Shown here: positions 1-8,338 of the stretch, in pieces
Layout: every line of letters begins with the position of its first letter
Numbering within the stretch: position 1 is the stretch's first letter
Source: Christensenella timonensis
GTDB taxonomy: Bacteria; Bacillota; Clostridia; Christensenellales; Christensenellaceae
Assembly (NCBI RefSeq): GCF_900087015.1
Contig: NZ_FLKP01000002.1
Location: forward strand, 1,240,001-1,304,000
Length of the DNA: 64,000 bases
Reading direction: 5' to 3'
Position numbers and translations under genes: made by a program
The notes under the pieces: model-generated
What the model was told of the DNA's origin: nothing
Database searches by the model: none
The model's input: the letters and a program-made list of their open reading frames with translations, nothing else

Positions 1-966
1 GAATTTGTTACCAAATATGGTGCGCTGCTCGTCTTTGGGGTGTTGATGCTAGTGAATGTCTGCATAACGCCTAATTTTGTAGAGATGTCGACAATTTGGA
101 ATATTATCATACAATCTACGCCGGCATTGTTTGTTGCAATGGGCATGACGTTTGTGATAGCAATCGGAGGGATCGATATCAGCGTTGGATCCACAATGGC
201 TTTATGTGCTACTACCACTACGCTGATGATGTTGCATGGCTATCCTGTTTTGGGAAGCGTACTGGTAGGAATACTAATAGGGCTGGTCGTGGGACTGGTT
301 ATAGGGGTTTTGACCATACAGCTGAAAATACAGCCGATGGTATTGACATTAGCTATGATGATTATATTAAGAAGTATTTCGCGTATTATCTGCGATGTGA
401 GAAGTGTGCAGGTGACAGATGAGGGGTTTATATCCTTATCATTGACTAAGTTTGGCGAAGTTCCGATTCAGCTGGTCTATGTAATTTTGATTGTAATTAT
501 TTTCTATGTTGTAGCTGAGTTTACTGTATTCGGAAAATCAATAGAAGCAATCGGTAACAATGCAATCGCGGCAAAACTTTCGGGAATCCGTTCCAATATG
601 ATGTCGATTCTGGCATATGTGATATTGGGGCTTCTTTCCGTCGCTGCGGCAATGCTTTCGGTTTCCAGGTCTATGAATTGCAATCCAAGTACATTTGGAT
701 CAGGGATGGAGCTGGATGCAATTGCGGCCGTAGTAATCGGTGGTACGTCTATGTCCGGAGGAAAGCCCAGAATTTTAGGAAGCATGATAGGGTGCTTTAT
801 TATGACGTTGATTACTATGACGGTAAACATGAATGGGATCGATACCTCGTATTCAATGTTACTGAAGGCATTGATCATTATAATTGCAGTTTATATGCAG
901 TCAGATAAAAGCATGAAGAAAAAGAAAATAAAGGCTCACAAGGCTATGGCAAGAGGGGGTCAATAA
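1..966 (+). CDS. Ribose-type ABC transporter permease (RbsC family), 5' truncated by the window
   Basis: Membrane permease of a carbohydrate-uptake ABC importer. The frame is open from base 1, so the N-terminus lies outside the window; a GTG at 40 is probably internal. Hydrophobic segments run throughout. The family signature GGIDISVGS lies near bases 166-192 and a second conserved loop (GGTSMSGGKP) near 739-768. The basic C-terminal tail is usual for the family. The TAA overlaps the ATG of a second permease (TAATG at 964-968), so the two are translationally coupled and may form a heterodimeric channel. The ATPase and binding protein are presumably upstream, out of view. The substrate cannot be read from the sequence. 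Confidence 0.9.
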   Translation, partial: EFVTKYGALLVFGVLMLVNVCITPNFVEMSTIWNIIIQSTPALFVAMGMTFVIAIGGIDISVGSTMALCATTTTLMMLHGYPVLGSVLVGILIGLVVGLVIGVLTIQLKIQPMVLTLAMMIILRSISRIICDVRSVQVTDEGFISLSLTKFGEVPIQLVYVILIVIIFYVVAEFTVFGKSIEAIGNNAIAAKLSGIRSNMMSILAYVILGLLSVAAAMLSVSRSMNCNPSTFGSGMELDAIAAVVIGGTSMSGGKPRILGSMIGCFIMTLITMTVNMNGIDTSYSMLLKALIIIIAVYMQSDKSMKKKKIKAHKAMARGGQ

Positions 967-1928
967 TGGAAACGAATCGTATCAAGGGCTACATAAAAGA
1001 ATATTCGACGCTGATAGCGTTGATTGTAATAATCATAGTCGCTTCTTTTGCTTTTGAGAACTTCTGTTCCTTAAATAATTTCAGTAATTTGTTTAAGCAG
1101 GCAAGCATGATTGGGGTCATGGCAATAGGCGGTTCCTTTGTTATTTTGACAGGCGGAATCGATTTATCCGTGGGATCGCAATGTGGCTTTGCATCGGTGA
1201 TAGCCGGTTACATTGGGGCTGCAACAGGCAATGCGGCATTGATGGTTATAGGAGCCATAATTACGTGCGCGGCATGGGGTGCATTAAATGGATTTTGTAT
1301 CACTAAACTTCGCGTTCAACCTTTTATTGTTACACTGGCAATGATGTCGGGTATTAGCGGCGTGGGACTTCTTATTACAGAAGGCGGAAATTCCGTTAGT
1401 ATTGTGCTCGAAAGCTTCCGGGCAATCGGGATCGAGTCGGTAGTCTTTATCCCGATTCCTGCGATCATAATGATTTGTGCGTTTATACTGGCCGCATTGG
1501 CAGCTAAATATACTGTGTTCGGCAGAAACTGCTATGCAATTGGCGGCAATGAAGATGCGGCGGTCATGAAAGGTATTCCCGTCGATAAGACAAAGTTTTT
1601 TACTTATGTACTTAGCGGTGCGTGTGCGGGACTTGCAGGGGTGATTCTGGCGGCAAGGACTTATTCCGGAAATATTTTGCTGGGAGAAGGATACGAAATG
1701 GACGTTATTGCCTCTGTTGTATTGGGCGGCACATTGCTGAGCGGAGGCAGGGGGAAAGTCCTCAACTCCATGTGGGGAGCGCTCATCATCACAATTATAG
1801 GAAATATCATTAATCTGAATAAGGATATTCCCTATCAATGGGAAGGATGCGTTACGGGAGGAGTGCTGCTCATTATTCTTATTATCCAATCAAGGATGAC
1901 AAAATCGGAAAAACAGCTGTGCTGCTAG
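966..1928 (+). CDS. Ribose-type ABC transporter permease (RbsC family)
   Basis: Second inner-membrane permease of the same importer, 320 aa, a normal length for the family. It carries the signature GGIDLSVGSQ about 60 residues in and the late loop LGGTLLSGGRGK. The start codon overlaps the stop of the preceding permease by one base. The next gene, a metal-dependent amidohydrolase, follows after 34 bases and is probably co-transcribed, so the imported compound may be its substrate. The coding sequence is more AT-rich than the cysteine genes that follow. Two different permeases rather than one duplicated gene suggest a heteromeric channel; this is inference. Confidence 0.9.
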   Translation: METNRIKGYIKEYSTLIALIVIIIVASFAFENFCSLNNFSNLFKQASMIGVMAIGGSFVILTGGIDLSVGSQCGFASVIAGYIGAATGNAALMVIGAIITCAAWGALNGFCITKLRVQPFIVTLAMMSGISGVGLLITEGGNSVSIVLESFRAIGIESVVFIPIPAIIMICAFILAALAAKYTVFGRNCYAIGGNEDAAVMKGIPVDKTKFFTYVLSGACAGLAGVILAARTYSGNILLGEGYEMDVIASVVLGGTLLSGGRGKVLNSMWGALIITIIGNIINLNKDIPYQWEGCVTGGVLLIILIIQSRMTKSEKQLCC

Positions 1929-1962
1929 AATAAAATATTTTATCGGATTAGGAGAAAATACC

Positions 1963-3159
1963 ATGTCGAAGTTTTATCAAGAATTATATGAGGCCATCCT
2001 GGCATTGCCAACGATTAATACACATTCGCACCATATGGAGGATGAAAAATTTGAACGGTTTGACCTGGATCAAATATTGAGAACATCATACGTGGATTGG
2101 TGTAAAGTTCCCTTTGATTCTTCAAAGAAGTCGAGGCAAGAGTATTTGGAAAAAGTAAAATACAAATCTTTTTTCAGGGGACTGCAGCGCAGTATTATGA
2201 AAATATACGACGTTTCCGAAGAACTGACCGTCGATAACTGGGATGAGTATAACATGTTGATAGCAGAAAAATATAAATCTGCAGAGTGGCAAATCGGTTT
2301 ATTGAAAGACATTTGTAATTACGACAAGGTTATCCTGGATGCGTATTGGAATCCGGGCGACGACAACGGACATCCGGATCTATTTGCGACAACATTTCGG
2401 GTGGATCCTGAGTTTTTCGGATACGATAGAACTGCCCTTGACCATGATGGCTTTAATACATATACACATTATGGAAAATCTTTTAACAATATTGATGACT
2501 TTATGGAATTCGTCTATATTCTTGTGAGAGAGCACATTGAGGCGGGAAGCGTTTGCATTAAGAACGCAATAGCATATGACAGGAATATAGACTACAGGAG
2601 TGTGAATAGAGCAGACGCGAATAAGGTGTTTGAAAAAAAGGATTACGACAAAAAGGATATATTGAATTTCCAGGATTACTTTTTTGACGGCGTCTGCAAA
2701 CTTGCAGCGGAATTAGACGTTCCAATCCAGTGTCATACGGGAATGGGGCAGCTCGGAAATACGAGAGCGATTAATATGCTTCATGTTATAAAAGAAAATC
2801 CGAAGACGAAGTTTTCCTTGATGCATGGCAGCTTTCCGTGGTGTTCTGATATACTTGCATATTTGGATATGTATCCTAATGTATTTTCTGATATTGTATG
2901 GTTGCCGTCACTATCGCCTACAACCGCAAAATATATGCTGCACCAGTTGATTGAAGTGGGAACCTCTGACCGAGTGGTGTGGGGATGCGATACGTGGAAT
3001 TCGGAGGAAAGCTATGCGGCAAAATTGACCATGGCAGATACCCTGGCCTGTGTATTGGACGAAAAAATCGAAAATGGATATTTCACTTTGACAGATGCGT
3101 ATCAGGTGATTGAAAATATCATGTACAACAATGCAAAATGCTTGTTTAAGATAAAATAA
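1963..3159 (+). CDS. Amidohydrolase-superfamily enzyme, uronate isomerase/amidohydrolase-2 like
   Basis: Predicted metal-dependent TIM-barrel hydrolase or isomerase of 398 aa. The N-terminal strand-1 motif NTHSHH fits HxH metal ligands. Further candidate ligands are the His of IQCHTGMG, the His of LMHGSFPW, and the Asp of WGCDTWN near the end of the barrel. This pattern fits the amidohydrolase_2/uronate isomerase branch, but the protein is shorter than UxaC (about 470 aa) and I do not assign a reaction. The start is ATG with GGAG nine bases upstream. It follows two sugar permeases closely and ends before a strong terminator, so it is the last gene of that transport operon. Confidence 0.7.
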   Translation: MSKFYQELYEAILALPTINTHSHHMEDEKFERFDLDQILRTSYVDWCKVPFDSSKKSRQEYLEKVKYKSFFRGLQRSIMKIYDVSEELTVDNWDEYNMLIAEKYKSAEWQIGLLKDICNYDKVILDAYWNPGDDNGHPDLFATTFRVDPEFFGYDRTALDHDGFNTYTHYGKSFNNIDDFMEFVYILVREHIEAGSVCIKNAIAYDRNIDYRSVNRADANKVFEKKDYDKKDILNFQDYFFDGVCKLAAELDVPIQCHTGMGQLGNTRAINMLHVIKENPKTKFSLMHGSFPWCSDILAYLDMYPNVFSDIVWLPSLSPTTAKYMLHQLIEVGTSDRVVWGCDTWNSEESYAAKLTMADTLACVLDEKIENGYFTLTDAYQVIENIMYNNAKCLFKIK

Positions 3160-3305
3160 ATGACGATTGAAGCCGCACCCTTCGCAGGCATGACCTTATA
3201 GAATCCAGCCGATATGATGAGGCCACGGCCAATCATCAATCATTCATATTGTTGCTGATAGCAGTTATAAGGCGGAAAATTGCTACTTACCCTCCTGCCA
3301 GACAA

Positions 3306-3343
3306 TAAAAACCGTTCTGTACGGAAAAGCAGAACGGTTTTTT
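3306..3343 (+). terminator. Rho-independent terminator after the amidohydrolase
   Basis: A perfect 10-bp stem AACCGTTCTG / CAGAACGGTT with a ten-base loop is followed by a run of T. It closes the permease-amidohydrolase operon. Nothing else was recognised between 3160 and 3300. Confidence 0.9.
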
Positions 3344-3395
3344 GTCATCCCTGTATAATGCGTAATGCTTCGGGACATTTTTCATGAATTGATGG

Positions 3396-3424
3396 TTGAC
3401 AAATGAAAAGGGCTCTGGTACTAT
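3396..3424 (+). promoter_or_regulatory. Sigma-A type promoter of the cysteine operon
   Basis: TTGACA at 3396-3401, a 17-base spacer and TACTAT at 3419-3424. Transcription would start near 3431, just before the palindrome at 3439-3473, leaving a leader of about 200 bases before the first enzyme gene. Confidence 0.8.
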
Positions 3425-3438
3425 AAAAACAATAAAAT

Positions 3439-3473
3439 TATATAAAACATATATGTTTAATATGTTTTATATA
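3439..3473. promoter_or_regulatory. Palindromic operator candidate downstream of the cysteine promoter
   Basis: A perfect 14-bp inverted repeat (3439-3452 with 3460-3473) overlaps a second perfect palindrome, AAACATATATGTTT at 3445-3458. The core ACATATATGT also occurs in a 16-bp palindrome overlapping the -10 box of the Rrf2-family gene at 28626-29072. The position, roughly +9 to +43 from the predicted start site, suits a repressor. Rrf2-type CymR is the known cysteine repressor of Firmicutes; linking that role to this site is inference. Confidence 0.6.
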
Positions 3474-3488
3474 GGGACGGAGGACTTG

Positions 3489-3569
3489 ATGGACTGGCAT
3501 AAGGTGCAAAAATCCAGATCGGCAAGGGAACGAATGCGGCGATGTTGTAACGGGAAAAACAGGAAATAA
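3489..3569 (+). CDS. Putative cysteine-responsive leader peptide (uORF, 26 aa)
   Basis: A short reading frame starts at ATG 3489, five bases after GGAGG (3479-3483), and ends in TAA at 3567-3569. The product is very basic and contains two adjacent Cys codons (TGT TGT) in the string RMRRCCNGKNRK near its end. It lies in the leader of the metY-cysK operon, 65 bases before the first enzyme gene. Tandem codons for the pathway's end product in a leader ORF are the hallmark of attenuation leader peptides. A weak stem (CCTG-t-ATGCA with TGCAT-c-CAGG, about 3574-3596) follows, without a T-run, so any control could be translational rather than by termination. The frame and its Shine-Dalgarno are seen; the function is inferred. 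Confidence 0.6.
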   Translation: MDWHKVQKSRSARERMRRCCNGKNRK

Positions 3570-3634
3570 AGATACCTGTATGCAAGGATGCATCCAGGAA
3601 AACCACACGGCTTGACCAAATAAGGAGAAAAACA

Positions 3635-4924
3635 ATGAGCACTTTTAAAGACAGGGAAGTAAAGTTCGAGACCTTGCAACTGCACGTAGGACAGGAACAG
3701 GCTGATCCGGTAACGGATTCGCGCGCTGTGCCCATTTACCAGACGACGTCATATGTGTTCCACGACAGCGATCACGCACAGGCGCGGTTCGGGCTTGCGG
3801 ATGCGGGGAATATTTACGGAAGGCTGACAAACCCCACGCAGGATATTTTTGAAAAAAGGATCGCTGCGCTGGAGGGAGGAACGGCCGCGCTGGCGGTTGC
3901 TTCTGGCGCGGCGGCAGTGACATATGCGATACAGAACCTGGCTTCGGCGGGAGACCATATCGTATCTGCCAAGACGGTCTATGGCGGGACATACAACCTG
4001 CTGGCACATACGCTTCCGCAGTATGGTATTACGGCCACGTTTGTCGATCCGGATGAGGAAGGAAGTTTTGAGGAAGCCATACAGGAGAATACGAAGGCGA
4101 TTTTTATCGAGACGATGGGAAACCCGAACGCTAGCCTGATCGACGTGGAAAAGGTCGCGGGCATTGCACATCAGAACAACATACCGCTTGTGGTGGATAA
4201 TACTTTTGCAACGCCGTATCTGTTCCGTCCTATAGAGCATGGCGCAGACATCGTCGTACATTCGGCGACAAAGTTCATCGGAGGGCATGGAACGACAATT
4301 GGCGGCGTGATCGTTGAAGGAGGCAGCTTTGACTGGAAGGCGAGCGGGAAATTCAAGAGCCTGGTGGAGCCCAACCCGAGCTACCACGGTTTGAGCTTTG
4401 TGGATGCAGCGGGCCCGGCGGCGTTTGTGACAAAGATACGCGCGATCCTGCTGCGCGATATGGGCGCTACGTTATCTCCTATCCATGCCTTCATTTTCCT
4501 GCAGGGATTGGAAACGCTTTCCCTGCGCGTGGAAAGGCATGCTTACAACACAAAAAAGGTGGTCGAATACCTGAATCAGCATCCAAAAATCGAACGGGTA
4601 AACCATCCTTCGCTTGCACAGAGCGGGTACAGCAAGCTTTATAAGAGGTATTTTCCCAATGGAGGGGGTTCCATTTTTACGATTGAGGTCAAAGGCGGCG
4701 CGAAAGAGGCACGCGACTTTATCGACAGGCTGAAGATATTTTCACTGCTCGCAAATGTAGCGGACGTAAAATCCTTAGTGATCCATCCGGCGAGCACGAC
4801 ACATTCGCAGCTTACCGGGGAGGAGCTTTTGGAGCAGGGGATCAAGCCGAATACGGTGCGGCTGTCGATCGGGACGGAGCATATCGATGATATCCTCTAT
4901 GATTTGGAACAGGCACTTTTATAG
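3635..4924 (+). CDS. metY: O-acetylhomoserine/O-acetylserine sulfhydrylase (MetY/CysD-like)
   Basis: Cytosolic PLP enzyme of the Cys/Met metabolism family, 429 aa, which is the usual length for O-acetylhomoserine sulfhydrylase. It would make homocysteine (or cysteine) from sulfide and an O-acetylated amino acid. The PLP lysine is Lys213 in SATKF, preceded by the aspartate of [11 protein letters not shown]. The N-terminal [10 protein letters not shown] is typical of this subfamily. The start is ATG 3635 with AAGGAG upstream. It is the first enzyme gene of a two-gene operon with cysK, 17 bases away. The leader carries a palindrome and a Cys-codon uORF, so expression probably responds to cysteine. 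Cystathionine synthase activity is less likely given the length and cysK pairing. Confidence 0.92.
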   Translation: MSTFKDREVKFETLQLHVGQEQADPVTDSRAVPIYQTTSYVFHDSDHAQARFGLADAGNIYGRLTNPTQDIFEKRIAALEGGTAALAVASGAAAVTYAIQNLASAGDHIVSAKTVYGGTYNLLAHTLPQYGITATFVDPDEEGSFEEAIQENTKAIFIETMGNPNASLIDVEKVAGIAHQNNIPLVVDNTFATPYLFRPIEHGADIVVHSATKFIGGHGTTIGGVIVEGGSFDWKASGKFKSLVEPNPSYHGLSFVDAAGPAAFVTKIRAILLRDMGATLSPIHAFIFLQGLETLSLRVERHAYNTKKVVEYLNQHPKIERVNHPSLAQSGYSKLYKRYFPNGGGSIFTIEVKGGAKEARDFIDRLKIFSLLANVADVKSLVIHPASTTHSQLTGEELLEQGIKPNTVRLSIGTEHIDDILYDLEQALL

Positions 4925-4941
4925 AACGGAGGAAAAAAGAA

Positions 4942-5877
4942 ATGGCAAGGATATATAAAAGTTTACCGGAACTGATTGGGAAAACGCCGCTTTTGGAGCT
5001 CACGAATTACGAAAAAAAACACGGATTGAAGGCAACAGTTCTGGCAAAGCTGGAATATTTCAACCCGGCGGGAAGCGTGAAAGACCGGATTGCCCGGGCA
5101 ATGATCGACGAGGCGGAAAAAGCAGGCAGGCTGAAGCCGGGCGCGACGATCATCGAGCCGACGAGCGGGAACACGGGGATCGGGCTGGCGAGCGTGGCCT
5201 CGGCACGGGGATACCGCACGATCCTCACCATGCCAGAGACGATGAGCGTGGAGCGCAGGAACCTGTTGAAGGCGTATGGCGCAGAACTGGTGCTGACGGA
5301 AGGGACAAAGGGGATGAAGGGCGCGATCGCGAAAGCGGAAGAGCTGGCAAAGGAGATACCGAACTCCTTTATCCCTGGGCAATTCGTAAACCCGGCGAAC
5401 CCGGCGGTACATAAGGCGACCACGGGGCCGGAAATTTGGGAGGACACGGACGGCAAGGTCGATATTTTCGTAGCGGGCATCGGCACCGGCGGGACAATCA
5501 CCGGTACGGGTGAATATTTGAAATCGAAAAACCCGGAAATCAAGGTAGTGGCAGTGGAACCGGAGGCGTCTCCTGTGCTTTCAAAGGGTACGGCGGGGCC
5601 GCATCCCTTGCAGGGCATCGGCGCGGGGTTTGTACCGGATGTACTCGATACAAAAATTTATGACGAGATTCTTACCGTAAAAGGCGAGGATGCCTTTGAG
5701 ACAGGCAGGGAGCTTGCGAGGAGCGAAGGCGTGTTGGTAGGTATCTCTTCCGGCGCTGCGGCCTGGGCGGCGTTACAGCTGGCACAGCGGAGCGAAAACG
5801 CGGGTAAGACGATCGTCGTATTGTTGCCGGACACGGGCGAGAGGTATTTGTCCACGCCCATGTTCGCGGAAGAATAA
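4942..5877 (+). CDS. cysK: Cysteine synthase A (O-acetylserine sulfhydrylase)
   Basis: Cytosolic PLP enzyme that makes cysteine from O-acetylserine and sulfide; 311 aa matches CysK. The PLP lysine is Lys47 in NPAGSVKDR. The substrate loop TSGNTG starts at residue 74 and the phosphate-binding GTGGT loop is near residue 180. It ends in [11 protein letters not shown], typical of CysK. The start ATG has GGAGG ten bases upstream. It is co-transcribed behind the metY-like gene and followed by a strong terminator. In Bacillus, CysK also serves as the partner of the CymR repressor, which is of interest because a CymR-like Rrf2 gene lies at 28626-29072. Confidence 0.96.
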   Translation: MARIYKSLPELIGKTPLLELTNYEKKHGLKATVLAKLEYFNPAGSVKDRIARAMIDEAEKAGRLKPGATIIEPTSGNTGIGLASVASARGYRTILTMPETMSVERRNLLKAYGAELVLTEGTKGMKGAIAKAEELAKEIPNSFIPGQFVNPANPAVHKATTGPEIWEDTDGKVDIFVAGIGTGGTITGTGEYLKSKNPEIKVVAVEPEASPVLSKGTAGPHPLQGIGAGFVPDVLDTKIYDEILTVKGEDAFETGRELARSEGVLVGISSGAAAWAALQLAQRSENAGKTIVVLLPDTGERYLSTPMFAEE

Positions 5878-5897
5878 GAAGCGAGCTGGAAATAAAA

Positions 5898-5924
5898 AAA
5901 GTCCGGGATTCTTTCCCGGACTTT
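5898..5924. terminator. Bidirectional terminator between cysK and the GntR gene
   Basis: An 11-bp stem AAAGTCCGGGA / TCCCGGACTTT with a five-base loop, A-rich on the left and T-rich on the right. It sits between convergent cysK and the minus-strand GntR gene and can serve both. Confidence 0.9.
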
Positions 5925-5940
5925 TCTATTTCCGATATTT

Positions 5941-6618
5941 TCAGTATTCCTCGTTCAGGAAAACCTTGTATTTGCTGTTCTTTAGGTCGTAAAACTCGAT
6001 CAGGTGATCCTGGATCGCCCGGGAATATTCCTCTTCATTGCGGTTCATCAAGGCGCGGATGATCGGATCGTGATGGGAGATGTTTTCTTTTTTGAAGCCG
6101 GGGCGCGCATACTCGATGGACTGGTAAAAGCAAATCCTCTGGTACAGCTCTTTTTGAAAGCGAAGCAGGATAGGATTACCCGCGATCTCGGCCAGCTCGT
6201 TGTGGAAATGGGCGTCAAAAATGATACGGTTGAAGATGTCTCCCTTTTTGGCATACTCCTCGCACATGTCCGCAATCTCGGCCAAACGCTGGAAATCTGC
6301 GTTGCTGCCGTTGTAGATCGCCAGCTTCCCGGCGAGCAGGTCGTTGCTTAACCGCACCATCCCGATGTCGTGGATATCTTCTTTGGTAAAGGAGATCACC
6401 TCGGCAACACGGTTCGGTGAAATGTTTACCATTCCCTCGGCCGCAAGGATGCGGATCGCCTCACGGATCGGCGTACGGCTGACGTTGAGCATTTCAGATA
6501 TCTTCTCTTCCGGTACTTTGCCGCCGGGCTTGATCTCCTGGCGGATCAGCATTTCCATGATATGGTCATGAACATATTGTGCAAGATTGATTTTTATTTT
6601 GTCTTTCTTCTCATTCAT
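5941..6618 (-). CDS. GntR-family transcriptional regulator (FadR/FCD subfamily)
   Basis: DNA-binding regulator of about 225 aa. An N-terminal winged helix (KISEMLNVSRTPIREAIRIL) is followed by an all-helical FCD effector domain with histidines (HFHNELAEIAGNP, ISHHDPIIRAL) that usually bind a metal and a carboxylate. I chose ATG 6618, which follows AGAGGG, rather than the longer frame opening at 6675. It is the last gene of the minus-strand arm, 107 bases after the 3-hydroxybutyryl-CoA dehydrogenase gene, and probably controls this catabolic locus. FCD regulators generally sense organic or sugar acids; the ligand here is unknown. Confidence 0.9.
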   Translation of the reverse strand: MNEKKDKIKINLAQYVHDHIMEMLIRQEIKPGGKVPEEKISEMLNVSRTPIREAIRILAAEGMVNISPNRVAEVISFTKEDIHDIGMVRLSNDLLAGKLAIYNGSNADFQRLAEIADMCEEYAKKGDIFNRIIFDAHFHNELAEIAGNPILLRFQKELYQRICFYQSIEYARPGFKKENISHHDPIIRALMNRNEEEYSRAIQDHLIEFYDLKNSKYKVFLNEEY

Positions 6619-6725
6619 ATTTGTCCCTCTTGGCGCTACTATTTTTACATTTGCCTGCAGTACCGATAAACACATTCTTGCATATTCTGCAGCTGACTGT
6701 CAAGTATCCGGCGCAGCATCCCCCC

Positions 6726-7571
6726 TTATTGGTAAGCAAAAAACCCTTGGCCTGTCTTGCGGCCCAGCCTTCCCGCGCGTACCATTTTGCGCAGAAGGGG
6801 ATGCGGGCTGTATTTGTTGTCCCCAAATTCACCCTGTAACACTTCCATGATCGCCAGGCAGATATCGAGCCCGATCAGGTCGCCCAATGCAAGCGGCCCG
6901 ATGGGGTGGTTGGCGCCCAAACGCATGGCGGCATCAATGTCCTGTGCGCTGGCAATGCCTTCGGCATAGATAGCGACTGCTTCATTGATCATAGGGATCA
7001 ATAGCCTGTTGACCACAAAGCCCGGCCCTTCGTCGACGGGGACGGGAGTCTTGTGGATCTCGTTTGCAATCGCAATGATGGATGCGGCCGTCTGGGGGCT
7101 GGTCTGCATGCCGGCGATGACTTCCACAAGCTGCATAACGCCTGCCGGATTGAAAAAATGCATACCGGCGCACCGCCCTTTTTCTTTGAGGACGGATGCA
7201 ATTTGCGTAATGGAGATCGAGGAGGTATTGGAGGCCAATATGGCATCCGGCGATACGATGGACTCAAGCGCCAAAAACAGGTCTTGTTTGGCCTGCAAAT
7301 CTTCATATATGGCTTCTATGACAAGGGAGCTTTGCACGCACTGCTCCAGATGGTCCGTCACTGTCAGCGAAACCATGGCCTGATCCATTTCTTTTTGTGA
7401 CAGCTTTTCTTTTTGCACAAGCTTTGCCATGGCGGAGATTATCTTCTCTTGTCCCTGACGGGCGAGCGCCATGGAATTGTCCGCGAGGACGACCTGCCAG
7501 CCGGCCTGCACGAAAACTTGTGCAATCCCGGCGCCCATTGTTCCGGCGCCAATCACACTCATGTTTTTCAT
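6726..7571 (-). CDS. hbd: 3-hydroxybutyryl-CoA dehydrogenase
   Basis: NAD(P)-dependent interconversion of 3-hydroxybutyryl-CoA and acetoacetyl-CoA in the cytosol. The 281-aa length equals that of clostridial Hbd. It has a Rossmann motif GAGTMGAGIAQ at residue 8, the SNTSS loop, the catalytic His in MHFFNPAGVM with a following acidic residue, and a C-terminal dimerisation domain ending GRKTGQGFF. The gene starts four bases after the crotonase gene ends and is co-transcribed with thiolase. No acyl-CoA dehydrogenase or Etf genes are present, so this set links crotonyl-CoA and acetyl-CoA but does not by itself make butyryl-CoA. Confidence 0.95.
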   Translation of the reverse strand: MKNMSVIGAGTMGAGIAQVFVQAGWQVVLADNSMALARQGQEKIISAMAKLVQKEKLSQKEMDQAMVSLTVTDHLEQCVQSSLVIEAIYEDLQAKQDLFLALESIVSPDAILASNTSSISITQIASVLKEKGRCAGMHFFNPAGVMQLVEVIAGMQTSPQTAASIIAIANEIHKTPVPVDEGPGFVVNRLLIPMINEAVAIYAEGIASAQDIDAAMRLGANHPIGPLALGDLIGLDICLAIMEVLQGEFGDNKYSPHPLLRKMVRAGRLGRKTGQGFFAYQ

Positions 7572-7575
7572 CGCG

Positions 7576-8337
7576 TTATTCTCCTAAAAAATATTCTGCC
7601 TTTTTCTTATGGAGGAAATGATCCATGCCTGTCCTCTGATCCTTTGTCAGGAACAATTGCGCAAACAGCATGTTCTCCATGGCGGTATCCTGCGCTGGCC
7701 TCATGGAACGTTTGGCGGCTTTGACCGCGAGGGGCGCGTTGCGGCTGATTGCCTCGGCAAGGCTGCAGGCGTATCCCATCAGCTCCTCCGGCTTTACGAC
7801 ATGGCTGACGATTCCGCATTGCTGTGCTCGGATGGCGTCAACGGCTTTTCCGGAAAATATCATTTCTGCCGCCGCGGCGTATCCGGCGATCCGGGATAGC
7901 CTTACGGTACCGCCAAAACCGGGGATCACGCCGAGGGAAGTCTCGGGAAGTCCAAAAACCGCATTTTCAGCAGCAATCCTGATATCACAGGCAAGCGCGA
8001 GCTCCATGCCGCCGCCGAGGGCGAAACCGTTTACCGCTGCGATCACGGGTATGGGAAGCGTTTCAATGTCTTGCATAACGGCACAGCCTTTTTCCGCAAA
8101 TGTTTTCGCGCCGGAAAAATCCATGTGTTCCATTTCGGCAATATCCGCCCCTGCTGCAAAAGCCTTTTTGCCCGCCCCGGTGATGACGAGGCAGCGGGCG
8201 AGGGGATCGCGCCGGATCTCATGCAATCCTTCAGATAATTCAGCGATCATAGCCTTATTGATCGCATTGAGCTTATCCGGACGGTTGAGCGTCAGGATGA
8301 CAACGGTGTCTTTCTTATCGATTGTCAGTGTATCCAT
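7576..8337 (-). CDS. crt: Enoyl-CoA hydratase/crotonase
   Basis: Hydratase converting crotonyl-CoA to 3-hydroxybutyryl-CoA; 253 aa from ATG 8337. The oxyanion hole lies in AFAAGADIAEM and GFALGGGMELALACD, and the catalytic glutamate is in LPETSLGVIPGFGGT. The frame stays open upstream to 8400, but ATG 8337 sits one base after the thiolase stop, giving near-overlapping coupled genes, and the protein then aligns with crotonase from its first strand (MDTLTIDKKDTVVILTLNRP). It lies between thiolase and hbd in one operon. Confidence 0.92.
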   Translation of the reverse strand: MDTLTIDKKDTVVILTLNRPDKLNAINKAMIAELSEGLHEIRRDPLARCLVITGAGKKAFAAGADIAEMEHMDFSGAKTFAEKGCAVMQDIETLPIPVIAAVNGFALGGGMELALACDIRIAAENAVFGLPETSLGVIPGFGGTVRLSRIAGYAAAAEMIFSGKAVDAIRAQQCGIVSHVVKPEELMGYACSLAEAISRNAPLAVKAAKRSMRPAQDTAMENMLFAQLFLTKDQRTGMDHFLHKKKAEYFLGE

Positions 8338-8338
8338 A

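Noticed and set aside
504-878. Antisense ORFs within the permease and dehydrogenase genes
   Set aside because: They mirror codon bias of strongly supported genes on the other strand and carry no motif or ribosome site.
3425-3634. SAM riboswitch or T-box in the metY-cysK leader
   Set aside because: No S-box core, no T-box GGTGG element and no terminator with a T-run; the Cys-codon uORF explains the leader better.
3457-3735. Minus-strand ORFs over the cysteine leader
   Set aside because: They run antisense through the promoter palindrome and metY start, lack ribosome sites and show no recognisable fold.
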